Assembly (NCBI GenBank): GCA_951640165.1
Contig: OX621246.1
Coordinates: 3,435,001 to 3,499,000 of the forward strand
Source of the DNA: Pseudoips prasinana
Lineage: Eukaryota; Arthropoda; Insecta; Lepidoptera; Nolidae
Length of the DNA: 64,000 nucleotides
Direction: 5' to 3'
Shown here: positions 21,316 through 33,367 of the stretch, in pieces
Layout: every line of letters begins with the position of its first letter
Numbering within the stretch: the first letter of the stretch is position 1
Translations under genes and position numbers: made by a program
The notes under the pieces: model-generated
What the model saw: only the letters and a program-made list of their open reading frames with translations
Database searches by the model: none
What the model was told of the DNA's origin: nothing

Positions 21316-23030
21316 ATTAATAAAATAATATGATAATACCTTAGAAACTTATTTAAATTTAAACTAAAATGGCACCAGTACCAGTTAAAGTAAGTTTATT
21401 TTACGGCTAGTTTTCAAATACATTTCAAAATAATACTGCAAAGCAAACCGCAAGCGAAATTGTGTCTCCTGCATGAAAGTGAGAAAGGTCACTCGAAAAG
21501 GTTATGAACCGGAACGTACCAAATTGAATGAAATTTTTGGGGCGATCAGAGTCAGAGTAAGGTCATTCTAAAGACAATCTTACGGTTATCACGAAATAAA
21601 AGCTTTTTAACTTAATGAATTGGCAAGATTTTTAGAGAAATACAAATATTTGGTTTAAAAAACATATTTATTTATCAAAATCGATAAAATTAATCCAAAA
21701 TAATATTTCTCTTGATGGTACGAAACTCTAGTTAATTCAACTAACAAATCTGCATTGTATAAGCTGTCCGCTTATAGAAAGCCAATTATAGCACACAGTA
21801 TATTAAAAAATATGGTGAAACAACACTATTTCACACTAGCTATACTCGAAAATAAATCTACTGCTTTCTGTTTGTGTAATAATAACCTTATACTTATATA
21901 TGTACTTAATACTATATTAATTTTAATTAACATTTATTTAAAAACTTAAACAGATTAATTTGCATATTGACATATAACCAAAACTTACATACTATTATAT
22001 TTAATACCTATAAATAAAAAACTGAATTTAAATCGTCGCCTTATATTAATTAACATTTTAACTTACTTTTATTTGCACTTAGTACACCTTCTGCTACCTT
22101 CATCTGACTTTTCTTATCTTTCTATCCAAATCCGACTCGCACTTTGCCGGTTGTTCTACTTGTAGTAAATAGGTATGAATAAAATACACATAGATTACGA
22201 CACGGTTATTCACGGCTGAATAACTGCACTAAATCTGGAATGGTTCTTTACACCCTCAATGCAGTCAATTAACGACTTAACAGTGACATTTCATAGTCCA
22301 ACTAATACATATATTACGATTGGTTCATTTAAAATATACTTCCATAATCATATATTATAATCATATTATGCTTTGCTGCTTGCCGTCTAACTTTTTAATC
22401 TCTGATGAATATTTTCTCACGTATTCTCTATACATCAATCCAACGACTTCCCAAATCGGAGATCTTTCGCTATTAAAAAAAAAAATAATAACATATCACG
22501 CTATTATTAACTTTGCAGACAATTATCATTAAGTCAAAATGAGATAGCTATCGACTGGCATTGTCGTTTGTAACATATAAGGTAGCAGTAGACGAGACAC
22601 AAAAGTTACAAAAAATCAATTGTGTTACAAGTTACAAAAGAGTCTTAAAAAAAGTATTCACTACGATCAAAGTGAGTGAAATGCAAACTAGTATTATGTG
22701 TTAATTTGACGTGCAAATTGATCAGTCAAGTTATTAAGTAACGTTGATGTAATTTAAGGTGTCAAAAATATACCAGAGCTATGATTATGATCCAATAGGA
22801 ACTATACAAGCTATAACGTAAATGGTGAAGGAACTTAAAGAGCGCTACATACTCGCGAAACTGAAACAGTTAAAGAAAATTGTTTTGTTAAACACGAAAA
22901 CATTTTTATGGATCTCCATAGAGGTTTGTTCTCGTATGAGAAGTTGTACATTTTTCGTATTTTGCATGTTGATGTGTTATAGTTTGTTCAGTTTTAAAGG
23001 GAATAAATTATAGGATCTTAAACTAAACCA
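21316..23030. other. non-coding, nothing recognised
   Basis: Long AT-rich stretch with open frames up to 70 codons that look random. No repeat family was seen. Confidence 0.45.
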
Positions 23031-23032
23031 TG

Positions 23033-23115
23033 AATCATCATCATCATATCAGCCGAAAGACGTCCACTGCTGGACAAAGGCCTCCCCCAAAGATCTCCAC
23101 AATTGCCGGTCTTGC
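23033..23115 (-). mobile_element. LINE-R 3' tip
   Basis: (CAT)n then GACGTCCACTGCTGGACAAA and GGCCTCCCCCAAAGATC: the inverse of EAFVQQW plus the (ATG)n tail. Only the last 80 bp are present. Confidence 0.8.
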
Positions 23116-23199
23116 GCTAACTAAACAATGAATAGATTGTAATAAATAATACTTATATACAGTTATGATAAAAATCATTAAAAAATATAAAACATAGCC

Positions 23200-23427
23200 A
23201 GATGCTCTAAGCGGTCCGTAAGCAATCAGCGAGGTCAAGTTACTAGGCTCGCGGTCAGTCCATAGATGGGTGACCGCCAAAGCGGTTTAATTTCCGTGCT
23301 TTAGTAGGCACACTAAGCTGTCGGTCTCGGTTGTAGTCATTAGACAACACACGTTAAGCCATCTCAGAGGCCTACTGGGTGGCTTGAACAACTCTGACAC
23401 TAGCGTAACTACTGCTCATATGATAAG
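23200..23427 (+). mobile_element. SINE-4 copy with 5S rRNA-like head
   Basis: About 23215-23280 lines up with the 3' half of insect 5S rRNA: TCCG, then ATCAGCGAGGTCAAG, then GGTCAGTCCATAGATGGGTG followed by ACCGCC. In 5S RNA this part holds the internal pol III promoter (A box and C box). The body has CACTAAGCTGTCGGTC and the end CCTACTGGGTGGCTTGAACA. It fits a 5S-derived (SINE3-class) element. Confidence 0.75.
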
Positions 23428-23462
23428 TAAGTAAAGTTAAAATGATAAGTAAGTAAAGTTGA

Positions 23463-23710
23463 CGGTCACCGTAGCCTAGTTGGTAGTGCTCCAGCCTACG
23501 AAGCTGGTGGTCCTGGGTTCGAATCCCGGTAAGTGCAAATATTTGTGTGATGAGCACGAATATTTGTTTCTGAGTCATGGATGTTTTCTATGTATTCAAG
23601 TATTTATCTATCTATATAAGTATGTACATCGTCGCCTGGTACCCATAGTACAAGCTTTGCTTAGTTTGGGGCTAGGATGATCTATGTGACTATTATATAT
23701 TATTATTATA
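23463..23710 (+). mobile_element. SINE-1, complete copy
   Basis: GGTCACCGTAGCCTAGTTGG through the B-box to GGGGCTAGGATGATCTATGT and (ATT)n. Close to the copies at 8252 and 24595. Confidence 0.92.
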
Positions 23711-24444
23711 AAACGCCAGAAAACACAGACTTAGGCAAAAATTAAGTATACCTTATGGCATATATTATTGCCTAAACAAGAGCGTGAAACCCAATCCTTA
23801 CATGCACTAGCCTCGTCTACGCACCCACTAAGATATACGCGTAATTTATCATTCATGTATCTCAGTGTGATTACGATCGAAGCATTTTAATAACTTGAAG
23901 TAGCCGCTACCGTAATGTTAGCGCCTTAAGCGATTGATACCAGAGTTCTGTTTTAAATAGACTTTTATTGTTATTGATTGGTCCAAAATGACGTCAGATT
24001 GCGAGGGCGATAGCAATTAGTATGCTGAGAATGGAAGGTATTTCATTTAGTCTAGTCGTTGATTTGAGTTTGTAGTACTCGGCTGCATATACACTAATTT
24101 TGCTAACGAATGTATTTGATGAATAACGACCGAAACGATGAATTTAACGACTTCTGAATGGCCTTTTTCACACATTTTTAAACGTTAAAATCAAGCCTAA
24201 ATGGTGTATATACTTTCAGTCTGTGATGGTTATAGTAAATATAGCTGATGCTCGTTCACTAGGAGATATTCTCTAAAGACGAATTATTCCCCCCTTTCCA
24301 CCCCTGTGTAATAGGGTGGTGATATTGTTTACACACAGTAATCAATATTTATGTAGTTCAATTTATGCTTAACTAAAAGTCGTCGAAATATTATACTAAG
24401 ACATTATTTGTATCTTTGTTTCTGAATCGGAGACGAGGTATCAT
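23711..24444. other. non-coding, nothing recognised
   Basis: AT-rich. No gene or repeat family was recognised. Confidence 0.45.
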
Positions 24445-24590
24445 AATTAGCTGAAAAACGTCCACCGCAGGAAAAAAGATTTCGCCAAGCATCTTCTCAA
24501 TGGCTGGTCTTGTGCTGCTAGCATCTAGCGGCTTCCCACGAACCTTGCAAAATCATTAGACCACCTTGTAGGGGGCATGTCTTCACCTCA
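24445..24590 (-). mobile_element. LINE-R fragment, diverged
   Basis: AACGTCCACCGCAGGAAAAA, ATGGCTGGTCTTGTGCT and CCACCTTGTAGGGGGCATGT match the antisense LINE-R pattern with many substitutions. Confidence 0.7.
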
Positions 24591-24594
24591 ACTA

Positions 24595-24848
24595 TAATAA
24601 TAATAATATCTGGGGACAATGTCACACAGATCATCCTAGCCCCAAACTAAGCAAAGCTTGTACTATGGGTACCAGGCGACGATATACATACTTATATAGA
24701 TAGATAAAATACTTATATACATAGAAAACATCCATGACTCAGAAACAAATATTCGTGCTCATCACACAAATATTTGCACTTACCGGGATTCGAACCCAGG
24801 GCCACCAGCTTCGTAGGCAGGATCACTACCAACTAAGCTACGGTGACC
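24595..24848 (-). mobile_element. SINE-1, complete copy
   Basis: Minus strand, (ATT)n at 24595, head ending CTACGGTGACC at 24848. Almost the same as the copy at 8252. It lies directly next to LINE-R. Confidence 0.92.
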
Positions 24849-25880
24849 GTCTACTTAATCAAAGTGCTTAATAAAAGTCCCCTGTCCTATTTAATTATAA
24901 TTTAATTAATGTTAACCTTTACGTAATCCGATTTCTTATCTTTATAGAATACTTAGTTATTATTAAACGACCTATAAACCTAATAGGAAAGGAATATTTC
25001 CACTAATCTAATACCATACGTGACTCAGATCGATAAATAACTAATCGGCACTCAACATTCGAACTATCATCTCATTAAAAATAATTACATCCAATTTTAA
25101 ATAGATGAGACAATATATCACGTTATCAAGAACCGTAAAATTCAATATACGTATATAAAAAAACTTAATTTATATATACGTATGCTCATTATTATTTCTA
25201 CGGTGGATCAATATACCCAATTAAAGATAAGACACGCTCGAATTTCAATAGACAGACTGACAAGCCGAAAATTATAATAAATGTTTTATATTTTAATACG
25301 CGGGGAAACAATTACTTGAGTTAGAATGTGTGGTACACGTTATGAGATGGAAGCGAGTTGAAACACAGAACAATATTATTACACTCCAACAAAATAGATG
25401 AAAGCTAGCTTGATGTTTTCTCACATATCTTCCACATAAACCACCGAATTATTAATTTTCTGTTAGAAATTAATTTAAATTTAGTATTAATTTAAACTAG
25501 AAAATTAAGTAACTCTAAAGTATGCGGTCAGTGAAACTGGATGGTTGGAAATGTAACAAATCAAAGCCTATTGTAAAACATATAGACAGAGTTAGTATTT
25601 AGTGTATACTAATCAAGAATATACATCAAGAATGGAATTAGTTATCATAACTTGAAAAATGAGACATAATAATATTTTTTATCCCATTTAGTTTTCTTTT
25701 GCCTAGTTTGTTGACTTAAGATACAGCAGACCAGCTAGAACTACAAAATAATTTAATATTTAGCGAATAAATTTAGGTGTCAAAACCAGATATTGTGCAA
25801 TCTAAAAATGATCTATTCTCGTATTCAGTTCGTTTTAACAAAAAAATATAACATATAATCTAATAATAATAGTCTGATAA
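24849..25880. other. non-coding, nothing recognised
   Basis: Very AT-rich. No gene or repeat family was recognised. Confidence 0.45.
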
Positions 25881-26066
25881 TCTTTTTTCTATCTGAGTGT
25901 GTGACTGTGTGAATGTGTATGTTTCTTACTTCTTCACGTCTAAACGGCTGGAGCGATTTTAATAAAATTTGGTATGGAGTTAGCTGACACCATTAATACA
26001 TAGGCTATGATATATACATAGGCTTTTATAAAGTTTAATGCGGGTAAAACCGCGGGGCACAGCTAG
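25881..26066 (+). mobile_element. Helitron-like element
   Basis: TC after A at 25881, body CTTCACGTCTAAACGGCTGG, 3' GCGGGTAAAACCGC hairpin and CTAG|T at 26066. Close to the copy at 16313. Confidence 0.82.
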
Positions 26067-26785
26067 TGTTCCATAAACCAGATATTACATATAGTAGAAA
26101 TTGTATTCAAGCTATCTTCAACTCAGTAAAATAATTTTAACTCGCCGTCGCCTGTAAATTAAAATCTTGATCTACTTGAAAAATAGCTTCCAGTGGCTCA
26201 TTTTTTGTACACCACAATGTATGATTGATATTGAATTCGTAACGAATCGGAAAGTGATTCTGACGTCTCATATTTATATCTAGCACCATTACAAGTAGCA
26301 TTCGCCCAATTTGATACATCCTTTGGTGTGAAATAAAATTTTATCACCTTTAAATGGATCAGCAAAAATACTAAAAATAAAAACTAAAATTCGCGTGTGA
26401 ATATTTAGTTTTTTTTTTGTTTAGCTGAACTATTTTATTTTATGTGGTCTGAATTCTTTCGTTCAATAAAATTGGATGATGCAAATGAAATGGATTGTAT
26501 TGACATCTAAGGATTTATGGGCGATTTATTCGAAAAATAGTATTAAATACATTCATATAATGTAAATCGTTTTACTTTAATAATATATAAATGTAATTTA
26601 AATATATTTGTATCATATAACGATTATAAATTATAATTCAATCGGTTTAAGAGTAGGTGGTTTTCTATATTAATATTATTGCAACCGAAACTAATTTAAC
26701 GTTTTAATGTATCAAACCAGAAAAAAATATAAAATATGACAAATAAAAGATGAGAAATACCTATTAAATAAACGAATATTATTTA
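26067..26785. other. non-coding, nothing recognised
   Basis: AT-rich. Open frames of about 60 codons look random. Confidence 0.4.
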
Positions 26786-26786
26786 C

Positions 26787-26994
26787 GGGCTCGTTGGTGT
26801 GGTTGGTAGATGCTTGCCCGTCACGGGTTCGATTCCCACCCAGGACAGATATTTGAGTATAATTATCTATATACGTATCTATTTAAAAAAAAAAAGATAC
26901 GTAGCATATTTAGTATATCTGGTTCCCATAGTACAAGCTCTGCTTAGTTTGGGATCAGATAGCCGTGTGTATGTAGGATATTATTATTATTATA
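26787..26994 (+). mobile_element. SINE-2, complete copy
   Basis: GGGCTCGTTGGTGTGGTTGG, CACGGGTTCGATTCCCACCC, an A-run in the middle, 3' domain CCCATAGTACAAGCTCTGCT then TTGGGATCAGATAGCCGTGT, and (ATT)n. Confidence 0.88.
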
Positions 26995-27034
26995 TTTACA
27001 TTCAACGTTTAAACTCATAGGTCGTTAGGTCAAA

Positions 27035-27190
27035 ATTGGGTTGGCGATCACAGTTTGATGCTCATAGTTCACAGAAAAATGCTGCTGCCCGTTCTCCGGT
27101 AAGTATTCTCTTGGGACGATTTCTACGCACCCCACGGGATGAGATGGGGTGATGATATTCTTCGCCGTCACCCCACATATTCCCCCCACA
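27035..27190 (-). mobile_element. LINE-D fragment
   Basis: GGTTGGCGATCACAGTTTGA, CTGCTGCCCGTTCTCCGGTA, CCCCACGGGATGAGATGGGG: a well-matched middle and 3' part without the EAF tip. Confidence 0.78.
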
Positions 27191-28190
27191 TATTCCTTAC
27201 ATTTTAAGATTACTACACTCACAACACAAAACTATGTCCTACATAATCTATAAAAGCAACATATAAAATCTATGTCCGATACAAATCTCTTCCGAACAAG
27301 CGAAACCATCTTTAAAATAAAGCAGTGTCTGAAGAAGAGCTTAACTAATCTAATTAAACATCTGGTGAAAACATGCGATGGCCCTTATCTCGGCTCGAAT
27401 ATCGGACATTAACTCGTGAGCGCTGCAACGGTCAAAGGTAATGTGAGGGTCTGTGGGAAGCGGAGCGATAAACGGTAGCGGGGAATTAACATTGCCATTA
27501 AGTTTATAATATCGTCATAGGTTTATCACTTGGACAAGGTGCATCAACTGGAAATCGTATTATTTTGTGGTTATTTTATATTATGCAGGCCATTACTCCC
27601 CCACTGCATGGCAAAGACTTCCACTAACAACGCTGGTTGCTGGTACCAGGTTGGCTTCACATGCCATTAAGAATATTTAAGTTACTAAAAACCAATTAAA
27701 TAAGAAATTGTATAACAAGAGACGCTATGCGTTATGGCCATGATCCCCTTATAACCCAACTTAACCGTTAGAAAACCGTGACTCCGCCTATAATTACATT
27801 ATTTTGGAAAAGAGCTAATACTCTTACTCTGCTGGACCGATATTAACCTAACATAGCTAAGAAGCACCACAAGAAAACTAGCCTTCAAATGAAAAAAAAA
27901 ACGGCATCGAAATCAATCCATCCGTTTGGGAGCTACGACGACAGACTGACACACACACAAACATTGACGTCAAACTTATAATCGAATATGGAAATGAAAT
28001 ATATTCCATATTTAAAAGATATTATATTAAAATCTAAATTATAATAAAATCAATTGTTACAAAAATTGGTCGCAAATTCAATTAACAGCGCTCCTAGCTA
28101 GGTGACGTCTAGGTAACCTATTATTCACCCCCATTCACCCCCAAAAAGAAAGGTGTTTCCCATTCATTTATTCATTTTGGAGAGGGAGCT
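27191..28190. other. non-coding, partly GC-richer
   Basis: A stretch at about 27370-27490 is less AT-rich and repeat-free. Around 27880-27970 is a GACAGACTGACACACACACA-type string like those in other insect MITEs. No gene was seen. Confidence 0.4.
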
Positions 28191-28250
28191 TTCAGGCATG
28201 CAGGTTTCCTCAAGATGTTTTTCTTCACCATTTTAAGTACGAGATTAATA
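28190..28250 (-). repeat. fragment of a LINE or SINE tail
   Basis: GGCATGCAGGTTTCCTCA and TTCTTCACCATT, inverse of GGTGAA...GAGGAAACC, a string I associate with lepidopteran retroposon tails. A related sense piece lies near 49375. Confidence 0.45.
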
Positions 28251-28561
28251 ATATTTGAATAAAATTTGTCTTGCAAATTAGACCTCTAAGTGAAGAGGGA
28301 GCGACTATGATAATAAAACGCTTCCGCTTTTGTTCAAACCATATTTCACATACACTCACGGCCGCCAAGCTTAACATTAAGATAACACTTTACTTATGGT
28401 ATGCTCATGGCTGTGATTGCCCATCGGTGGGCGCTCCGCCCGTGTTTATTCTGTAATGTGGCTTTAGGATGTGGTGTTGCCGTAGAAATTGGTTACTAAG
28501 TTTTGTAAGTAAGTGTAATAGTGGAAAGTAAGTAACAAACATTATTTGTATTGATAGATAT

Positions 28562-28860
28562 ACAGCATGTAACGTAATTAACGCACACCCTCAAACACCC
28601 CAATTAGAATATTATGTTGTAATCATAATACATACACTGAATTTTTAATTCAACAAGTATATGCATTGTTATTTACTAAATTAGTATCTTGGAATAAAGT
28701 TTATTTTTATTTATTTTGTATTGAATCGTGGAATTTGTATGAATACAATAAAACTGCGATTTTAAAAGTCTTATTACTTTGACTTACGGTCCATTTCAAT
28801 TTTTTTGGACTGTACAGGGTTAATATGACAATAAGTTCCTCAATACTACTACTAATTTAC
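28562..28860 (-). mobile_element. MITE-like element, second copy (one end)
   Basis: Inverse match to 58790-59041, with the same terminal repeat (CATGTAACGTAATTAACGCA) at 28568-28587 and the shared internal AAAAGTCTTATTACTTTGAC then TTACGGTC. The other terminal repeat is not recognisable. Confidence 0.75.
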
Positions 28861-29044
28861 TCAATAGTTAAAAATACATTAGATATATTGAATATATCGG
28901 CGGTCTTATTGCTTTACATTGCCCTTAAGAAATTTCTTACAGGTTACCTGTGGATGGATATAAACTGCAGTAGTAGTGCAATAAAAAAATATATTAAGCA
29001 ATTTTGGTGTACATATGAGATAGACCAAAATTAAAGATATAATT

Positions 29045-29080
29045 AGTATGATCGTCCACTGCTGGACATAAGTCTTCCCA
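29045..29080 (-). mobile_element. LINE-R/LINE-D tip fragment
   Basis: GTCCACTGCTGGACATAAGT then CTTCCCAAAGG, the shared 3' tip only. Confidence 0.6.
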
Positions 29081-29211
29081 AAGGTCAACAGTTGAAGAGT
29101 TTTGGTGTAGATTGGCAAATTCGCAACCGCAGTTTGGGATGGTGTATGACATAGTCTCGTTATTCTTTTCTTCTGGGCTGGAGAACACACGGCTTAATAA
29201 ATATGACTTTA

Positions 29212-29398
29212 TCTTATTAATATTATTATAAATGCGAAAGTTTATGAGTATAATGTATGGAAGTTTGTTATTCTTTCACGCAAAAACTACCAAACGGATT
29301 TTGATTAAACTTTTTAGTAATATAACTTATATATCTGAATAACCTATAGGCTATAATTTATAAAGTTTAACGTGGGTAAAACCGCGGGGCACAACCAG
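29212..29398 (+). mobile_element. Helitron-like element with mutated end
   Basis: A|TCTTATTAATATTATTATAA at the start, hairpin CGTGGGTAAAACCGCG, final CCAG|T instead of CTAG|T. Body typical of Hel-1. Confidence 0.78.
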
Positions 29399-30404
29399 TA
29401 TATGTATGTATATTGGCGTTATAATATATCTGTATTATGAATTAAAAGGGTACAATTAACTATGACTATAGTAGTACTCGAAAAGAATCATTCTATAATA
29501 AATATTATTCAGACATTGTAGTATATAACTTATTAATAATTAATTCATTTCTAAATTAACTAACTATTACTAAACAAAGCTATAACAATAGGAATGGAAA
29601 TAAACTACTCTAGTTGTAAAATTAAAAATGAAAAATTTGTGATGTCACCTACAGATCAACTTAACTTTATCCGGTCTTAACTGTTCGGCCACACATTATG
29701 GGCTTTAATAAAGTTAATTTATTGGAAAAATACTGCTCTACAATAAAAAGAAACACGACCAACAATTAGAATAGAAACAGATGTCTTTCAATCGAATTAA
29801 GTTCAATCCAATCAACTAACGAACAATCAGGTTTATTCTTTATTTGGCAAAATCAATCAGTTTATGGCAGCAGAATAAACATCTATAAACCTAAATGAAT
29901 CGAAATTATATGGTAGGATATGGCGTGGGCGTAGATGGATAGTTATATATTCATGAAGCAAGATTTTTATTACTTTTTACTGTCATATATATACCTAAAA
30001 CATAAAAAAACAGTGAGCATATTTTTCGATCATGCGGTTTTTCTTTATACAACTGAGTTGAGAAACAAGCCCACCAAACCCTTGCGACAAGCTTTGCATC
30101 ATAAACGCGTTCCCCACAACCAAGGCGATACACACAATTCCTCTTTCATAGGTACTATTTATCCTCTCGGAGCCTGTTGGAAGAGATTTCATTAGAAATA
30201 ACTAGGTCCTCTGTACTACTATTTAATTTTATATTACTTCCTTACATATTTTTTTTCTGTTATATAAATAAAAAAACACACTTAAGCTTAAGGACGATAA
30301 AGCCCCCTGTTGTGGGGTCTTTACTCACATAACACAACATTAAAAATTAAGACTACTATTACCCGTATTAAATTTATGCTTATTATGGGCTATGTTGTCA
30401 TGGT
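29399..30404. other. non-coding, one GC-richer patch
   Basis: The patch at 30050-30190 is open on both strands (about 65-86 codons) but shows no family motif. The rest is AT-rich. Confidence 0.4.
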
Positions 30405-30500
30405 GACAAATATCATCACCCCATTTTATCCCGTGGTTAGTGTAGAAGTCATCCCGAGGGAATACCTATCAGAGAACGGCCAATATTCTCCCTGAGTACT
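30405..30500 (+). mobile_element. LINE-D fragment
   Basis: AGTGTAGAAGTCATCCCGAG then GGAATACCTATCAGAGAACG, plus-strand orientation. Confidence 0.65.
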
Positions 30501-30529
30501 ATGAGTACTATACACTGAACTATGCGCAA

Positions 30530-30634
30530 TGCAACTTTTAGTCCTGCATTGTGCAGTATAATTTGTCCCGCCCGGATGGCTACTCCCCATAGTGACCGGC
30601 CACCATGGCTTATATTCAACCAGGAGGACATTAA
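30530..30634 (+). mobile_element. SINE-3 fragment, 3' third
   Basis: GCAGTATAATTTGTCCCGCC, TAGTGACCGGCCACCATGGC and AGGAGGACATTA match the SINE-3 end. It directly follows LINE-D, the same pair of families that is nested at 6134. Confidence 0.65.
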
Positions 30635-32485
30635 CTATAAAAGTCTTATTCATTACCATCACAGTGCCAAATGCGTCACCCATTTTGATTAAAAACTACA
30701 CAACAAACTGTTATTTTGACGCTTACATCATCGCACTAAATAATTCAATAGCTAAAAATCCAGTTCTACAAATAAAGAAACAAAATTGTTCGTTCGAACA
30801 TCAAAACATCTAGCTATAAAGAATTTGTAGTAAGTATGGCAGTGAAATGCGTCGTCACTGGTGACATCAAAATTCTATTAATTAATTCTGCTTCTTTATA
30901 CTCTAGCATTTATATTTATATGCTTTTTTATCACCCGTGCGCACGAGTCGATAAAATACCTGTTAAATTGTGGTCTAAGTCACAATATGGCGGCGTTAAG
31001 CATTAAAGTTTAAAAAAATATCCGTGTATTAATTTCCGCTAGACTTTTAAAGTAGCATTTTGCTTTTAAATGTTGGTTATTAAACATTATTTAAATTGAT
31101 AAATTAAATAAAATTATATTTCTATAATTTTATTTATATATTTAATCAACTTGCCTATTGTTTTACGAGAGGTATTACAAGTTTGGTTAGTATTTTTATT
31201 GTTTTAAATAAGAGTTTTTGTTAGTACTATTGGATGATCTAGGCAGTTATTATAAACATAGATTTTGTATATTACTTTAACTATCATTTTAGTCCAGCCA
31301 TTGGCAATATGTGTGGGAATTTAAAATATATTAGATTTTCTTCTTTTTTCATTATTTTCAATCCAAAATTCTATGTGAATCTGATGAGTGGATTTATATA
31401 AAAAATGTATAGAATTTATTATTACTGCGAGATATATTATTATAACTCTGTTTCGTTTATTTTACTGACAATTATTATTTTAATAAAATAAATTCTTTTA
31501 AATAGAACTATTACATTCATATAATCTTCACGACTACATTCGTGTGGAGCAGTGGTAATGGTAGTCACTTTTCCTTAAGTGTCCACGTATTTTGGGCTCA
31601 TTAATCACATAGGACGAATACGTAATTGATCCTTATAAAGTTATGAACTTTTTGTATGTTTGTACCCCGGGATAGGAATTTATTTCCCTAGTACGCGCGT
31701 GGTCTTTTCTAATTCTAGTAACAACTGCGTATTGCTCTCCCATAAATAATTTAATCGTACTGTGGATGTTTAATCCGATTGTATTATCTTAAGAACCACA
31801 TTTAAACTAAAACATTAAACTTTTCTCTTTGAATCGCTTACCTCATCTAACTTACGACCTTAAACCCATTTCGTAACTGTCACATTTGGTGGTCATTTTT
31901 TATTGTTCAGTACCAAAGGTGCCGTATTGTAAAGATTTAGTGGTAACACTGTGGTGCGGTGATATATTTATTATGTCTTATCGGCAGCTAATGGAATGCT
32001 ATGTGTACTAAAGTTTAATAGATTCGGCCATCTTAATCGGCCGTTGACATGACCCAGTAAAGGGATTTTTGTTAATGAGATCGATAGTATCAGGACTTTC
32101 TCAGAATTCTAGGCGTGGATGTGAAAATTGTTAATGATTTGATGAAAGAAAATATATTAAGTCTCATTTTTAGATAGATCTGATTAAAAAGCAACGGTAG
32201 ATAACATTGGCTTTCAATACCACTTAATTTGATGTGACAGTATGAAATACCAATGCAAATGTATATAAAATAATGAAGTATACAATATTTATTATATGTA
32301 TCAAGTGTAATCCGTTACTAACTAAACACTAATGAATTATGAAATTCTATTACTGAAAAAAGTTAAAAGTAATAAATAAATACAAAATTCTATCTTCCTT
32401 AAAAACCTAAAAATCCACCACCAGAAAACTGATCTCTTTTGTGCTCTCTTATACTATGGAACGAATGATAATATTATTTATATAC
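30635..32485. other. non-coding, nothing recognised
   Basis: Long AT-rich stretch without a recognised gene or repeat. Confidence 0.45.
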
Positions 32486-32488
32486 ATA

Positions 32489-32545
32489 AAAAACAATATT
32501 TAGTGCAACCCATAACCCATATGGGTTGCACTCAATATTGTTTTT
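32489..32545. repeat. hairpin, 25-bp arms, 7-nt loop
   Basis: Arms at 32489-32513 and 32521-32545 pair with one mismatch (AAAAACAATATT, then GTGCAACCCAT). It is not part of any TE family seen here. Confidence 0.85.
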
Positions 32546-32549
32546 CAGC

Positions 32550-33069
32550 TTCAGCAAAAAGGTTTTGCTTTAGGGCTAGTATTCTAGCTATCCCCATTGG
32601 CAATTGCATATTTGACATTGCTGATACAGTTACTTTACATTTTTAACAATGTTTCCTCACGATATTGTCCTTGGCCGTTCCTTGCAGAACGAAATAATTA
32701 ATTTCTAATACGCACATGGATTCAAAAATTGGTGCGGGCCCTGTTGTTGAACTCGAGACTATTGACTCCAAAGTTCAACAGTCCAACCAATAGCTATTAT
32801 TTTAAATCCATCAACTTCCTTTCAATTTAATTAATCACCGCAAACTTATTTCGTACATTATGATTTTGATTGTTTTTAATTTCCATCGTTATAAAATAAA
32901 ATATATTGATTCATAACCAAATTTTGTATTAGCTGTCTAGACTGAATGGACTGAATATATTTTAAATTAATTATGATACAGTTATGATTAAGGCCATTTG
33001 AGATTTTTATAAATAATTTATATTGTATCAATAACATATTAACTGGAAACGAATCCATTATATTATAGA
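32550..33069. other. non-coding, nothing recognised
   Basis: AT-rich spacer. Confidence 0.4.
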
Positions 33070-33367
33070 CTAGCTGTGCCCCGCGGTTTTACCAGCGTTA
33101 AACTTTATAAATTATCACAATTCCTCCCCCGTAGGTGATAGCGTGATAATATGAAGCCTATATGTTGACCCGACCTCGTAGTTATATTCATGCAAAATTT
33201 GTAGTGAATCCATGCAGTACTTTTGAGTTTAGCCCGGACATATATACAGACACACAGACAAAAATTCTAAAAACTATGTTCTTGGCTTCAATATACCCCA
33301 AGTATCCTTTTTAATAAATATTCATAGTACAGTTTTGACTTTCCTACGATTTTATTATATGTATAGA
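33070..33367 (-). mobile_element. Helitron-like element, Hel-2 subfamily
   Basis: Minus strand: 3' CTAG at 33070 with CCGCGGTTTTACCAGCG, body with TTGAGTTTAGCCCGGACATA, 5' TC at 33367-33366 next to A. Matches 17347 and 59590. Confidence 0.85.

Noticed and set aside
23215..23280. 5S rRNA gene
   Set aside because: Only part of the 5S sequence is present and it continues into a repeated SINE body.
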